From assembly GCF_002196515.1 (NCBI RefSeq), contig NZ_CP018835.1, positions 186,001 to 250,000 on the forward strand: 64,000 bases of DNA, given 5' to 3'. The notes under the pieces were generated by a model, which was not told the DNA's origin, did no database searches, and worked only from the letters and a program-made list of their open reading frames with translations. The first letter of the stretch is position 1. Every line of letters starts with the position of its first letter. Of this stretch, positions 14,081 through 30,281 are shown piece by piece. The position numbers and the translations under genes were made by a program. This DNA is from Vibrio gazogenes (GTDB taxonomy: Bacteria > Pseudomonadota > Gammaproteobacteria > Enterobacterales > Vibrionaceae).

Positions 14081-14108
14081 AGACGTGACTGTATATATTA
14101 TGTTAAAT
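14081..14108 (+). other. Right dif-like XerC/XerD site (attR)
   Basis: XerC arm AGACGTGACTG (14081-14091), centre TATATA, XerD arm TTATGTTAAAT (14098-14108). The XerD arm and centre equal the left site; the XerC arm is degenerate, as phage attP XerC arms usually are. Similarity with the left site continues for about 14 bases past the XerD arm (A-C/A-GATAATTG-AGT). Host DNA resumes at about 14092. Confidence 0.78.
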
Positions 14109-15426
14109 ACGATAATTGGAGTGATAATGTATAAGGAAAATGATTTATAGCGTCACAGCTCCAGGAGCCAAACAACTGCTCTGTGTAGGAACGGAATCCC
14201 CAGTATAATCGGTACCAAAGCAAAACATAACCTATTTATTTTATCTGTTCTAAACGGCCATAATCATCGACAATTGGTTAATATCAATACAGCACTCAAT
14301 GCCTCATTGTTGGTTTGCTTCTCTTTAAAAAATGTAATGGCATCAGAAGAAATAAATCTTAAATACCTATTCTAAATACATTCACACTGCTGTTTTTCAT
14401 AATCCTCATCATCGAATACATGTTCTTATTTGAATATTTTACCATTTAATTGTTGGAGTAATTACTCGAAAAATAAAAGTCAACATTCAACCCTACTTGA
14501 TAAGATAAAATGAGGTTATGTTTTTTTGATAGAAATATAAATTATTTCCTGATGTTCTTAACTCTTTGAAATATAGTGAATAGTTTTTTCATGTGAGTAA
14601 ATTTTTACAAAGTGCTTTTTTTCTTCTACACTTCATTAGTTAAAGTATAAGCTCTATTTTGTTTTTTACATTTATGTTAGTTAATACCTAGCACAGCAAG
14701 ATGTAAATCAAAAAATGAAATAACTCCCCCCTTTGTTTGAACTGAAAATCACAATTCCTATTTCCTAATATTTTGAGAAGTACATCTCATGTTGAAATTT
14801 TCAATGATTATTTTCAAAAATGAAACGTCTATTCTATCCTATTGATTTTAATGGATAATAATTGCTGAACAATTGTTAAGCAATTATTAACTTTAATATT
14901 TTAATCTTGATAGTATCTCTAATTATGTGGTAATTATTTTCACAACGAATAAGGTTTTAATTAAAAAATATTCTTTGACTTAAAAGTTTAATATTTTTAA
15001 TTTATAAAATAATACAACGAGCCATCACAGCAGAATGGTCGATATAAAACACAAATTGAGGTATAGCGTAAAAAAAACAGCAATATTACACATTTATCAA
15101 TAAGTGTTTTTTTGAACAACAATTATAACAACGTCAGGGCTAGGTACAGGAATTTTATTTTATCAGCAGTATAAATACGTCATTAATATCATCTATATCA
15201 ATAATAGATGCAGATTGTGTTTATCTGTACAATAGAGTTTTTGAATATAACGAACTGGATATAACCAGAATCACTCTTTTTTAATAGTTTATAGACTGTA
15301 AAAGTATATGATTTTTAGAACAGATGATTTCTGGAAAAGTAAGTTACCCGCCCGATGAGTTGTCCGCTTCGAACGGTAATCACTGATTATCGTTCGCAAA
15401 ATAGGCTTTATAGAGGTAACTATCGA
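14109..15426. other. Very AT-rich spacer upstream of the pig cluster
   Basis: About 1.3 kb of host DNA with no supportable gene on either strand, roughly 70 percent A+T by eye and rich in A and T tracts. It must hold the promoter and leader for pigB. Such DNA in enterobacteria and vibrios is a typical H-NS target, which would make the pigment genes silenced by default; that is inference. No remnant of pigA is legible. Confidence 0.55.
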
Positions 15427-17490
15427 ATGATAATTCAACGTATTTTCGCCGTACTATATATGCTTGCCGGCATTGCTAAACTTTTCCCTCAGTTTGAAGA
15501 TGTTGTTGCAGAACTCCAAATCGCTGCAGTGGCAAATCAGGGAACTTGGTATGAAGGGATTTCTGTTTGGATTGGTACTCATGCTCAATTTTTTAACCTC
15601 CTCTCCGGTGTTATTCTTTTCGCTTCAGGACTCGTTTTGCTCCTGAATCCAATTTGGACAAAATGGGTAATTTATGGCCAGCTTCTAATGATGGTGGTTT
15701 TTGTTACTATTTTGCACCGCTCACAACCTCAAGTCGTGTTGTTGGATGCCGTCTTTGCTTTAGCAGCGCTGTACATGCTCCGCAATCAATACCGACGCAA
15801 AACAGCATTTCGCGTCTTCCCCACGCAAGATTTTTCTCTACTGCAATCAACCGGCGTTCAAGCAGAACGGCCTCAAAATGGTGAGAACTATGATGTAGTC
15901 ATCATTGGTGGCGGGATTGCTGGGTTAACCGCAGCCAGTGAATTTGATCAAGAACGCGTCTTAGTCGTTGAAAAAACAGCATCTTTGGGAGGAAATGCCC
16001 GTCATGAATCCTATCAAGGACTCAAACACCCCGTCGGCGGGGTCTGTTTTCAAGAGCCACTCCCCGATTCTGAAATGATGCATATCCTGAAAAAAATCGG
16101 ACTGGATAAAAGCTACCGCTCGAATGCAGAAGACATGCTGGTTTTCTTCGATACAATGTTGTTGATGCGTTGCTTGGGAGAAGTGATCGTTGGCTTTCTC
16201 AAAAAGCCGGCTTTTCTGCTCAAGCCTGAAGTATGGGGGCTCACCTGCCAGCTCTTTATCAATGCCATCATTGGTAAACCGTTTGTAAGCTCATCAAAAC
16301 AACTCGGTGATCCAACTTTTGCTGAACTTTATCGCTTTCTAGACCGATTCGCGCCCGGTACCCGACTCTATCCTCAAATGCCCTGGAGTGAAGAAAGTGG
16401 TTGGCCTCGGGAAGAAATGGAACTGCTGGATAATATTTCTCTGTACACCTATCTGTTTGAGCCCGAAAAAATTGCCCATATCCCCCAACATCTTCGTCCG
16501 CCCGTCTCTCTTGGTAAATTAGTTGAAAATGCAATTCGAGTGGCACTGCGGGTTGAGTGTTCTGATCTCAATGATGTGTCTGCTTATGCCGGTCTTTATT
16601 TCCTCATCGGTTACTTACGCGGCAATCTCATGGCGCTGCCCGGAGGCAATGGCGGATTAAGTGAAGGATTGTGTCGCTACCTTGATACGAAAGAAAATGT
16701 AACCATGGTGACCGATGCAACTTTGGCAAACATCAACCAACTTTCTGATCATCATGCTCAATTACAGTTGATGGTGGGAGGCCAATCAATACAGGTCAAT
16801 ACGCGGCAAGTCATTTGGTCTGCGCAGAAAAGTGCGATTGTTCCCTATGTTCCAACTTTGCCACAATCTCAGGTTGAAGCCATTGAGACGATTTGTTACG
16901 AAGATTATTATATGGCCAGTGTGTTGTTATCAAAACCCGTACTGAGTCATGCGTTTGGCGGGTATATGATCGAGCCTGAACACGCATCAGTGAACGAACC
17001 GTACTACTGGTGTAAACCCGGCACCTGTCTGGTCGCGAATTGGATGGATCCTAACGGCAATAATGAAGTCGGGGTGCTCACACTACTCATGCCGACGACT
17101 CGTCCTGAACGCAAAGGTCGTGATGCTTACGGAAAATTCCGTTCGCTGCAAAAACAGACTTATTTTGAAATTTCCAAACTTCTGACCAATATCGGTATCA
17201 GTCCGAGTGTTATTGAAGATATCAAAATTTGGCATTGGTCGGGCGGACTGGTGACTGCGGTTAAAGGACATCATAGTCGTGGTATTTTTACCACTGCCGG
17301 ACAGCCATTTAAATGCATTCAATTTGCCAATCAGGATAGTGTCGGGATCGGGAATATTGAAGGTGCAATTTCCTCTGGTCTGAAAACATCCAAAGCAGTC
17401 AAACAACAGCTCAAGGCTAAGATTACCCCTGAGCCGGATACAGCCTCTCAACCTCAAACTGAAGATTCTTTAGCAGGAGCAACACTATGA
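15427..17490 (+). CDS. pigB: PigB, flavin oxidase of the MAP branch
   Basis: Oxidises H2MAP to 2-methyl-3-n-amyl-pyrrole (MAP), as established for PigB in prodigiosin synthesis. N-terminal 120 residues carry four hydrophobic DoxX-like helices; from about 150 the FAD fold begins with [18 protein letters not shown], and the rest is an amine-oxidase-type body to residue 687. Start: ATG at 15427 with AGAGG upstream gives 687 residues, near Serratia PigB (about 670); an upstream ATG at 15355 lacks a ribosome site. First gene of the cluster; stop overlaps pigC. Confidence 0.9.
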   Translation: MIIQRIFAVLYMLAGIAKLFPQFEDVVAELQIAAVANQGTWYEGISVWIGTHAQFFNLLSGVILFASGLVLLLNPIWTKWVIYGQLLMMVVFVTILHRSQPQVVLLDAVFALAALYMLRNQYRRKTAFRVFPTQDFSLLQSTGVQAERPQNGENYDVVIIGGGIAGLTAASEFDQERVLVVEKTASLGGNARHESYQGLKHPVGGVCFQEPLPDSEMMHILKKIGLDKSYRSNAEDMLVFFDTMLLMRCLGEVIVGFLKKPAFLLKPEVWGLTCQLFINAIIGKPFVSSSKQLGDPTFAELYRFLDRFAPGTRLYPQMPWSEESGWPREEMELLDNISLYTYLFEPEKIAHIPQHLRPPVSLGKLVENAIRVALRVECSDLNDVSAYAGLYFLIGYLRGNLMALPGGNGGLSEGLCRYLDTKENVTMVTDATLANINQLSDHHAQLQLMVGGQSIQVNTRQVIWSAQKSAIVPYVPTLPQSQVEAIETICYEDYYMASVLLSKPVLSHAFGGYMIEPEHASVNEPYYWCKPGTCLVANWMDPNGNNEVGVLTLLMPTTRPERKGRDAYGKFRSLQKQTYFEISKLLTNIGISPSVIEDIKIWHWSGGLVTAVKGHHSRGIFTTAGQPFKCIQFANQDSVGIGNIEGAISSGLKTSKAVKQQLKAKITPEPDTASQPQTEDSLAGATL

Positions 17491-20147
17491 CGGATTCACA
17501 GATCGTCGTCGGGATCTCCGGTGATCAGCAACTCGCTCATCAACATTTAGGTGGTAAAGGTTATTCACTGAACCATTTGGTTCATGCGGGCCTGCCCGTT
17601 CCGGTCGCTTTTTGCGTGACCGCAGATGCTTATCAGCAATTTATTCGGGAAACGCTGCCCGCCCCACTACTGGAATCCGGAGAGATCGAGCAAGTGCGGG
17701 AAACGATTCTCAGTGCTGATATTCCTCAACCCATTAAACAGGCCATTCAGCAAGCCTATCAAGATCTAGGTGAGAATCCGCGCATTGCCGTGCGCTCATC
17801 CGCACTGGATGAAGACGGGCAATCTCAGTCATTTGCAGGTCAGTACGAAACTTATCTGCATGTCCAAGGCATTCAAGATGTCTTGCAGAAAGTCCGTTCC
17901 TGCTGGGCATCGCTATGGGCAGATCGGGCGGCGCTTTATCGTCAAGGTCATGCTACGGAAAGTGCTATCGCTGTGGTCTTACAAGAGATGGTTGATGCCG
18001 ATGCAGCCGGTGTGATGTTCACTTGTGACCCTTTGTCCGGCAATCAGGAGCAGATTGTTATCGATAGTTGCTGGGGACTTGGTGAAGGCGTTGTTTCCGG
18101 TCAGGTCACAACCGATACCTTTACGCTCGACAAGCAGACGGGCAGCATCATCGCTCAGGAGATCCGTCACAAACCCCACTATTGTCAGTGTGATGAAAAG
18201 GGACAAGTGACGATTCTGCCAACCCCGGATGCATTGCAAGAGCAACCCAGCCTGACACCGGAACATTTAAGCGAGCTGAACAACCTTGCACGTCAGGCCC
18301 GGTTAATTTACGGCACCGATCTAGATATCGAATGGGCAGTGAAAGATAACAAAGTTTGGCTGCTACAGGCACGTCCGGTTACAACCGAGGCAAAAGAAGC
18401 GACCGTCATTTATGCCAACCCTTGGGAATCCAAACAATCCGTCAAAGACGGTGCGCTGTTTTCCCGGATGGATACCGGTGAAATCGTAACCGGGCTGATG
18501 ACCCCGCTGGGCTTGTCTTTTTGTGAATATTATCAGAAACATATCCACGGCCCATCGATTCAGAAAATGGGGATGGCGGATATCTCAGATTGGACGATCT
18601 ACATGGGCTACATTCAGGGACAGGTCTATCTGAATATTTCCGGTTCAGCCCATATGCTCAGACAGTGTCCGCCGACTCGTGATGAGATGAAATTTACCAC
18701 CCGTTATGCGACAGACGATATCGATTTCACTCACTATAAGAATCCTTATGGCCCCGGCGTTGAAGGTTGGGATTATGTCAAAAGTGCTTGGTATTGGCTC
18801 AAGCAGCAGGTTCATAATGTCCGTCATGCCCCCAAAATCGTTGAACGCATGATTGCCCTGCGTCAGCAAGAAACACAGCGTTTTCTGGCTCTGGATTTCA
18901 GCAAAATGACGCTGGCCGATCTGAACCGTGAATTAGAGCGTGCCGATCAATACTTTCTGGAAAGCTGTGCCGCGTATATGCCTTTCTTCCTGCAATCTTT
19001 TGCGTTGTATGATGCATTAACCGAAACCTGTGAGGCGTATTTGGGCGACAAAGGCAATGGCCTGCAAAATCGCATTAAAGCGTCGATGAATAATCTACGA
19101 ACCATCGAAGTCACGCTCGGTATTTTCAAACTGGTTGATATTATTCATCAGCAACCTCGGTTGAAGCAGCTTTTTGAAAGTTATGAAGCGAATGAACTGG
19201 TCGAACGCCTGCCGAAGGACCCTGATGGTCAAGTCTTCTGGAATGGGCCATTTGAAGATTTTCTGTTTGAATTCGGCTCCCGGGGAAGACAGGAGTTTGA
19301 ATTAAGTATCCCACGCTGGCGTGATGACCCGAGTTACTTATTACAAGTAATGAAAATGTATCTCCAGCATCCGGTTGATTTACAGAAAAAATTACAAGAG
19401 ACGGAAAGCCTGCGCAATCAGGACAGTGAACAATTATTGAGCGGCCTGCCCTTTATGGGACGATTCAAGCTGAAAATGCTGATGAAACTTTATGGCGTGA
19501 TGGCTGAACGCAGAGAAGCGACTCGTCCAACATTTATCACCGAAACATGGTTCTATCGCCGGATTATTCTGGAAGTGCTGGGACGACTGGAAACGCAGAA
19601 TATCGTCCGTCGCGAGGATTTACCTTATATCGATTTTCAGCGTTTTCGTGACTATGTGGCCGGTCGGATTTCTACCGATGAAGCATTTGCTCCCGAGTTG
19701 CTCAATCAAAACCGCCATCAGCATTTATTGAATCTTCATGCGGATGAGCCACCAATGGCAATTATCGGTGGTTATACGCCACAACTCAAAGTCTCAGCTA
19801 CTGACGATAACCCCGACCAGCTAAAAGGTTTAGCCGCAAGTCCGGGACAAGTTGTTGCGAAGGCTCGGGTTATTACCGATTTGCAAAGCCAAGCCGGAGA
19901 ATTGCAGCCTGGTGAAATTCTGGTTGCAAAATATACCGATGCCAGCTGGACCCCGCTGTTTGCTTTGGCCGGAGGAATTGTCACAGATATCGGCTCTGCC
20001 CTCTCCCATAGCTGTATTGTTGCGCGAGAGTTTGGGATTCCGGCAGTTGTGAATCTGAAAACGGCAACTCAGCAGATTCAGAGTGGCGATACGCTGATTA
20101 TCGACGGCGATAACGGGCATGTCAGGATCCAGCGTCAGGAATCTTAG
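17487..20147 (+). CDS. pigC: PigC, prodigiosin-forming condensing enzyme
   Basis: ATP-dependent ligase-like enzyme joining MAP and MBC to make prodigiosin. 886 residues (PigC about 888). N-terminal ATP-grasp half similar to PEP synthase (residues 1-330), a long middle, then the PEP-utiliser mobile domain with the histidine motif [19 protein letters not shown] (about 832-850). Cytosolic or membrane-associated with PigB. ATGA overlap with pigB. Confidence 0.94.
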   Translation: MTDSQIVVGISGDQQLAHQHLGGKGYSLNHLVHAGLPVPVAFCVTADAYQQFIRETLPAPLLESGEIEQVRETILSADIPQPIKQAIQQAYQDLGENPRIAVRSSALDEDGQSQSFAGQYETYLHVQGIQDVLQKVRSCWASLWADRAALYRQGHATESAIAVVLQEMVDADAAGVMFTCDPLSGNQEQIVIDSCWGLGEGVVSGQVTTDTFTLDKQTGSIIAQEIRHKPHYCQCDEKGQVTILPTPDALQEQPSLTPEHLSELNNLARQARLIYGTDLDIEWAVKDNKVWLLQARPVTTEAKEATVIYANPWESKQSVKDGALFSRMDTGEIVTGLMTPLGLSFCEYYQKHIHGPSIQKMGMADISDWTIYMGYIQGQVYLNISGSAHMLRQCPPTRDEMKFTTRYATDDIDFTHYKNPYGPGVEGWDYVKSAWYWLKQQVHNVRHAPKIVERMIALRQQETQRFLALDFSKMTLADLNRELERADQYFLESCAAYMPFFLQSFALYDALTETCEAYLGDKGNGLQNRIKASMNNLRTIEVTLGIFKLVDIIHQQPRLKQLFESYEANELVERLPKDPDGQVFWNGPFEDFLFEFGSRGRQEFELSIPRWRDDPSYLLQVMKMYLQHPVDLQKKLQETESLRNQDSEQLLSGLPFMGRFKLKMLMKLYGVMAERREATRPTFITETWFYRRIILEVLGRLETQNIVRREDLPYIDFQRFRDYVAGRISTDEAFAPELLNQNRHQHLLNLHADEPPMAIIGGYTPQLKVSATDDNPDQLKGLAASPGQVVAKARVITDLQSQAGELQPGEILVAKYTDASWTPLFALAGGIVTDIGSALSHSCIVAREFGIPAVVNLKTATQQIQSGDTLIIDGDNGHVRIQRQES

Positions 20148-20166
20148 GCACAAAAATCACCCATAT

Positions 20167-20235
20167 CGGTGGTAGAAACCCTGCCACCGTCAACAACATG
20201 ATGACAAATAGACATTGAATCATCTCTGATGATTC
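20167..20235. promoter_or_regulatory. Two hairpins between pigC and pigD
   Basis: CGGTGGTAG (20167-20175) pairs with CTGCCACCG (20181-20189), one wobble, five-base loop; GAATCATC (20217-20224) pairs with GATGATTC (20228-20235). The only gap of note inside an otherwise overlapping operon. Neither is followed at once by a T-run, so RNA processing or differential stability between pigC and pigD is as likely as attenuation. Confidence 0.45.
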
Positions 20236-20362
20236 GACGGGGGTTGCTACGTTTTTTTATCGGGCAACGGCTGTATTTCATCATATAGCTCGCCCCATTT
20301 GAGCAAGTACACATGCGAGTTGGATGACTCCCATGATTTCAGCGAAAACAAGGAACCGATCC

Positions 20363-25500
<5,138 letters not shown>

Positions 25501-25566
25501 GCACTGAATTCACTCACGGAATTCAATCGCTGAATTTAAAACTGAGCACCTATAAAGGAATTTTTC

Positions 25567-26601
25567 ATGACACTAACGAAACAAGACGCTGTGAATCAAA
25601 TGATGGGCTTTTTTCAGGCCAAAACATTGACAGCGGCATTAGATTTAAAACTATTCGACCATTTACACAACCAAGATTTAAGCGCTCAGACGGTTGCCGA
25701 CAAACTCAATAGTCCGCTGCGCTCCGTAGAGCAAATGCTCATCGCACTGCGCGCAATGGGCTATTTGGAAAAACAGGGCGAGTGCTACCACTTGCCACAG
25801 GAACACGCCTCCTTTTTGGTCAGTAGTGAACCGATGTGGTTAGGATGGTTAGGCCGTCATATCGACACATTCCTGTATCCATTATGGGGTGAGCTGAAAA
25901 CAGCGGTTGCCAGTGACACCAATCAACGTCAAACCGTCTTCGGGGATAACCGGAGCTGGTTCGATATTCTTTACCAAAATCCGGATGATGTGACTGATTT
26001 TCAGGAGTTTCTGGGGAAATTCGCAGCCCCGTTCATTGACGGGTTTATTCAAGGTTACGATTTCACTCAGCATGATTCGTTCTTGGATATTGGTAGTGGT
26101 ATCGGCACTCTGCCAATTGCCGTTGCCGGGGTTAATTCCGACATTCATCTGACGATTTGCGAGCTGCCTCAAGCGTGTGCATTTCTGCGTGATCGATTAG
26201 CTGTTCAAGGCTATGGCGACAGAATCAATGTGATTGAAGGTGATGTAATTTCGGGCAATCTTTCGTTACAGGATCACGATCTGATTCATTTGGGCTGGAT
26301 GTTACATGACTATGCACCGGAAATTCAGCTGACTATTTTGAAAAATATTTATGAAGCGATGCCAGCCGGCGGACGCTTTATGGCATCCGAAACACCGTTA
26401 AATGATGAGAAATCCGGCCCCGAATTTACGGCTCTGCTCTCTCTCAACATGCTGGTTTCAACCGATGGTGGCATAGAAAGCAGTACCGAGGAATATCTGG
26501 AACGTTTCCGGGCGGTCGGATTTGAAAATGTTCGGATTATCGAACTGTCCGGTCCACGGACACTCATCTGCGGCGATAAGCCTCAATCGACCCATCAATA
26601 A
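25567..26601 (+). CDS. pigF: PigF, SAM-dependent O-methyltransferase
   Basis: Methylates the hydroxyl of the bipyrrole norMBC to give the methoxy group of MBC. 344 residues: helical dimerisation domain with winged helix (1-110), then the SAM fold with FLDIGSGIGTLPIAVAG (about 172-188) and catalytic-type segment HLGWMLHDYAPE. AAGGAA six bases before ATG. A 66-base gap from pigE, then nine bases to pigG. Confidence 0.92.
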   Translation: MTLTKQDAVNQMMGFFQAKTLTAALDLKLFDHLHNQDLSAQTVADKLNSPLRSVEQMLIALRAMGYLEKQGECYHLPQEHASFLVSSEPMWLGWLGRHIDTFLYPLWGELKTAVASDTNQRQTVFGDNRSWFDILYQNPDDVTDFQEFLGKFAAPFIDGFIQGYDFTQHDSFLDIGSGIGTLPIAVAGVNSDIHLTICELPQACAFLRDRLAVQGYGDRINVIEGDVISGNLSLQDHDLIHLGWMLHDYAPEIQLTILKNIYEAMPAGGRFMASETPLNDEKSGPEFTALLSLNMLVSTDGGIESSTEEYLERFRAVGFENVRIIELSGPRTLICGDKPQSTHQ

Positions 26602-26609
26602 GGAATTCT

Positions 26610-26876
26610 ATGATGTTAACGAACCAATTAATCCAGCACATCGCCCAGCAGTTTCTTGACGGAGACACGGATGGTTTAGAGCGCGACACCCCATTATTTG
26701 AGCTGAATATCGTTGATTCCGCTGCAATTTTCGATCTGGTCGATTTTTTAAAGAACGAGGCTCAGGTTGAGATCAAAATGCAGGATATTTATCCGGAAAA
26801 CTTTGCATCTGTTGCCGCGATGGTTTCGCTGGTTGAACGGCTGAAAGGGAATCAAACTGAAGGAGAACAAGCATGA
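26610..26876 (+). CDS. pigG: PigG, peptidyl carrier protein
   Basis: 88 residues. Carries L-proline as a thioester on the phosphopantetheine attached at Ser in LNIVDSAAIFDLV (about 30-42). Loaded by PigI; the carrier arm is attached by a phosphopantetheinyl transferase such as PigL. Overlaps pigH by four bases. Confidence 0.93.
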   Translation: MMLTNQLIQHIAQQFLDGDTDGLERDTPLFELNIVDSAAIFDLVDFLKNEAQVEIKMQDIYPENFASVAAMVSLVERLKGNQTEGEQA

Positions 26877-28810
26877 CAGAACATAACCAAGCAGCATCTG
26901 ATGCGCTACAGCAATTCATTTTGCAAACATTTTCCGAAATCACCGAGTACCCGGTCGATGCATTATCAGTAAGCAGCCATCTGGAAAATGATTTAGGCAT
27001 TGATTCAATTGCACTGGCAGATATTGCCACCACACTGACCAAGCAACTGCAACTTGCAGCACCGCTGGCGACAGATAAGCTCGATACCATTGCGGATATC
27101 ATGTCAGCGATTCAATTGACGGCCTATCAGTTACCGAGTGCTACGTCCGCGGTCACTCCTGCGTCTGAAAGTCATTGGTTGGACGACATGATTTGTCAGG
27201 TGTTTGCTAACAATAGCGGCTACCCTGCTGAATCTCTCAATATGAATGCTCAGATTGAAAATGATTTAGGGATTGACTCGATCAATGTGCTGTCGATCCA
27301 GAGTGAATTGCTGACGATGCTGGGACTCGATCCGAAACTAACCTTACCCAAAGTAGATACTCTGGCTGCGATGAAAACGGCGCTTATCGCTCAGTTGCCA
27401 CAAAATGGTGAAGGCTATCAACCTCCTGTGATCGCCCAAACGGAAGCAGTGGCACCGAATGAAGAGAACCCATATGCGCACCTTGCGATGTCTTCAGAGG
27501 CGGATCGCAAACAAGTCGGTGACCCGAGAACCATGCGCGATTTTGTCGGGATTCAACATCCGGATCTATTTCATAAAGCCCGTGAGTTCCGGAAGTTTTA
27601 TCATGAGAAACGGGACAACCAGCTTTACTGGTATGGGATGCCACTTGAGACGCCTTGTAAGAACCGTGCGGTCATCTTTGATGAAACCATCGGGAAAAGT
27701 CGCGAGTTTCTGATGTTTGGTTCAAACAGCTACCTTGGGCTATCCAGTCATCCCGAAGTCATTCAGGCGATTCAGGATGCTGCGGGGTTATACGGTGCGA
27801 CCAATACCGGTTGTCGGATTATTGCCGGCAGTAACATGCTGCACTTGGAGCTGGAACGCAAGCTGGCCAAACTGAAAGGACGCGATGACTGTATCGTTTA
27901 TCCATCCGGTTACTCGGCCAACCTCGGCTGTATTTCTGCCCTGACCAGTAAACATGATCTGGTATTTACCGACTCAATTAACCATATGAGTATTCAAGAT
28001 GGTTGTAAACTGGCTGGCGCACAACGCAAAATTTACGATCACTCGCTGACCAGTTTAGAAAAATCATTGGCGAAGTATGCCGATCATCCGGGCGGAAAAC
28101 TGATTGTGACCGACGGTGTATTCAGTATGCACGGTGATATCGTCGATCTGCCGCGTCTGGTCAAACTGGCAGAACGATATGGTGCCAAAGTCTTGGTTGA
28201 TGATGCCCACTCCACCGGTGTGTTAGGGAAAACCGGCTCCGGTACTTCTGAACACTTCAATATGAAAGGTCAAGTCGACCTCGAACTGGGGACGATGAGT
28301 AAATCGCTGTCAGGATTGGGTGGGTACGTTTGTGCTGATGGTGACGTAGTCGAATATTTACGCTTCTATTCCAATTCCTATGTCTTTGCCGCCACAATCC
28401 CGGCTCATGTCGCTGCGGGGGTTATCGCTTCAATTGATATCATGCTCCGTGAACCAGAACGTCTCACTCGTCTGTGGGATAACATTTACTATTTCCGGAC
28501 GCGTCTGCTCAATGCCGGCTTTGATCTGGAAAATTCCGATTCAGCGATTATTCCGGTCGTTGTCGGTGATGATGCGAAGACACTACTGTTTGGCCGAGCC
28601 GTCAGAAAACGTGGCATGTATTGTCAGACTGTTGTCTTCCCTGGTGTCAGTGTCGGTGATGCCCGGCTGCGGATCAGTGTCACCAGTGAGCATACCCGTC
28701 AGGATCTCGATGAAGCCTATCAAATCTTGGTCGATTCAGCACTTGAGGTCGGTGTCCCTGTTGCTGATACCGTTCGAGTCCGGGAAAAAGTTGCCATCGC
28801 GGAGGCATAA
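26873..28810 (+). CDS. pigH: PigH, twin acyl carrier and PLP-dependent serine-condensing enzyme
   Basis: 645 residues. Two carrier domains with phosphopantetheine serines at 45 ([12 protein letters not shown]) and 136 ([12 protein letters not shown]), then an alpha-oxoamine synthase of the KBL/SPT family (about 220-635) with [15 protein letters not shown] and PLP lysine region [13 protein letters not shown]. Condenses pyrrole-2-carbonyl-derived malonyl product with L-serine to form HBM. Cytosolic. Confidence 0.94.
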   Translation: MTEHNQAASDALQQFILQTFSEITEYPVDALSVSSHLENDLGIDSIALADIATTLTKQLQLAAPLATDKLDTIADIMSAIQLTAYQLPSATSAVTPASESHWLDDMICQVFANNSGYPAESLNMNAQIENDLGIDSINVLSIQSELLTMLGLDPKLTLPKVDTLAAMKTALIAQLPQNGEGYQPPVIAQTEAVAPNEENPYAHLAMSSEADRKQVGDPRTMRDFVGIQHPDLFHKAREFRKFYHEKRDNQLYWYGMPLETPCKNRAVIFDETIGKSREFLMFGSNSYLGLSSHPEVIQAIQDAAGLYGATNTGCRIIAGSNMLHLELERKLAKLKGRDDCIVYPSGYSANLGCISALTSKHDLVFTDSINHMSIQDGCKLAGAQRKIYDHSLTSLEKSLAKYADHPGGKLIVTDGVFSMHGDIVDLPRLVKLAERYGAKVLVDDAHSTGVLGKTGSGTSEHFNMKGQVDLELGTMSKSLSGLGGYVCADGDVVEYLRFYSNSYVFAATIPAHVAAGVIASIDIMLREPERLTRLWDNIYYFRTRLLNAGFDLENSDSAIIPVVVGDDAKTLLFGRAVRKRGMYCQTVVFPGVSVGDARLRISVTSEHTRQDLDEAYQILVDSALEVGVPVADTVRVREKVAIAEA

Positions 28811-28814
28811 TAAT

Positions 28815-30281
28815 ATGGCGATACCAACGATTTTAAACCGTTTGTTATCTCATATCCGTCATGCACCGGATCGTTCAGCGCTGCGTTGTGGAACGCAGCA
28901 CTGGCGCTATGCACAACTGGGTCAACGGGTGCTGCAAATTGCTGCAGCACTACAGCAGATGAATGTATCTCGTCAGGGCATTTTGCTCAATCTGCCCAAA
29001 AGCCCGGATACAGTTGCAGCGATTTATGCAGTCTGGCTGACGGACAATCACTATATTCCGGTTGATTTCAGTCAACCGGAATCGAGAATCGAGCGGATTA
29101 TCGACATTGCCCAGCCTGCCCTCATCATTGATCAGGATTGGCTGGATTCACTCGATCATCAACAAATGCCGATAGCAGCCATTGAAGATTTCCAGACCTT
29201 CAGTCATCCGCTTGCAGCGGTGTTATATACCTCAGGCTCCACTGGTCAGCCCAAAGGTGTTCAGCTCACTCATACGATGCTCCAATTTTTTGTCGAATGG
29301 GCTATCGCTGATGTGACATTACAAGCGGAAGATACATTGGCTAACCATGCCAGTTTTGCTTTTGATCTGAGTACGTTCGATCTGTTTGCCGCAGCCTCCG
29401 TCGGCGCTTGTGTCTGGATTATTCGAGAATCCGAACAGAAAAATTGTCCGGCTTTGATTGAAGGGATTGCACAACACCAAGTCACGGTGTGGTACAGCGT
29501 CCCGTCGATTCTGGCAATGATGGAAAAAAGCGGTCTATTGAATCAAGATGTGACAGTGTCACTAAGACGTGTCATTTTTGCCGGAGAGGCCTACCCGATT
29601 GCGGCATTTCGTCAGTTGCTTAAACATCTCCCCCGCCACTGTCGGATCAGTAATTGGTATGGCCCGACTGAAACCAATGTATGTACCGCTTACACGATTG
29701 ATCGAGACCGTTTATCCCAACTGAGTCATATTCCTATTGGTTATCCGCTCTCCGGTCTTCAAGGCGAAATTGAAGATGATGCCGGCCAGCGTCATCGAAT
29801 CCCTGACTGTATCGGAGTCAGTGGTGAGTTATTGATTTCAGGCCCTTGTGTGACACCGGGCTATTTGAATGCTCCCGAATCGCGACAAACCTCGCTCCAT
29901 GCCAAACAATGCCATGCAACCGGAGATCGCGTGGAGATGACGTCAGATGGTCTCATCTATCGTGGTCGAATCGACGATATGGTCAAAATCAACGGCTATC
30001 GGGTTGAACTAGGAGAAATTGAGTCGGCGTTATACCAGCACCCTGCGATTCAACAGGTGGCCTTGTTTGTCGAACTCGGCGAACTAAGCCAACAATTGGT
30101 CATGGTTGCGGTTTTGAAAGCACCGGATAGAAAATTGAGTCTGCTTGCTATCAAGCAGTTTCTCCGGGAGAAATTGCCCGCTTATATGTTGCCGCAGAAA
30201 CTGGTGATCACGGAACAATTACCGATGAATCCCAACGGCAAAGTAGACCGCAGACGTTTAGCGGAGGTCACGCCACGATGA
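28815..30281 (+). CDS. pigI: PigI, L-prolyl-AMP ligase
   Basis: Adenylates L-proline and loads it on PigG. 488 residues from the ATG at 28815; an in-frame opening further back is inside pigH. A-domain signatures [64 protein letters not shown] and C-terminal [11 protein letters not shown]. Overlaps pigJ by four bases. Confidence 0.93.
   Translation: MAIPTILNRLLSHIRHAPDRSALRCGTQHWRYAQLGQRVLQIAAALQQMNVSRQGILLNLPKSPDTVAAIYAVWLTDNHYIPVDFSQPESRIERIIDIAQPALIIDQDWLDSLDHQQMPIAAIEDFQTFSHPLAAVLYTSGSTGQPKGVQLTHTMLQFFVEWAIADVTLQAEDTLANHASFAFDLSTFDLFAAASVGACVWIIRESEQKNCPALIEGIAQHQVTVWYSVPSILAMMEKSGLLNQDVTVSLRRVIFAGEAYPIAAFRQLLKHLPRHCRISNWYGPTETNVCTAYTIDRDRLSQLSHIPIGYPLSGLQGEIEDDAGQRHRIPDCIGVSGELLISGPCVTPGYLNAPESRQTSLHAKQCHATGDRVEMTSDGLIYRGRIDDMVKINGYRVELGEIESALYQHPAIQQVALFVELGELSQQLVMVAVLKAPDRKLSLLAIKQFLREKLPAYMLPQKLVITEQLPMNPNGKVDRRRLAEVTPR

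Larger units (their letters stand above)
2176..14091 (-). mobile_element. PM2-like tailless (corticovirus-type) prophage integrated at dif
   Basis: About 11.9 kb between two dif-like sites, close to the 10-kb genomes of PM2 and autolykiviruses. Seen: a 268-residue capsid protein like PM2 P2, a compact Walker-A packaging ATPase, a chain of 30-90 residue membrane proteins, a peptidoglycan hydrolase with holin-like neighbours, no tail, terminase, portal or integrase gene. Genes from 13522 down to 3527 all read leftwards, mostly with ATGA or TAATG overlaps; the regulator at 13749 reads rightwards. Replication looks IncFII-like and unlike PM2's own replication protein. Boundaries are set at the XerC cleavage side of each core site; inferred, not proven. 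Confidence 0.85.

Noticed and set aside
2176..14091. Filamentous (Inoviridae) prophage, suggested by dif location
   Set aside because: No Zot, pIII or pVIII-type genes; ATPase and capsid protein are of the membrane-containing icosahedral kind.
2165..14108. CRISPR array or integron within the element
   Set aside because: No regularly spaced repeats, cas genes, integrase or attC-like sites.
15355..15426. Upstream start for pigB
   Set aside because: No ribosome site, and the ATG at 15427 gives the expected length and N-terminus.
28380..28814. N-terminal extension of pigI
   Set aside because: It is the shadow of pigH in another frame; ATG at 28815 is the real start.
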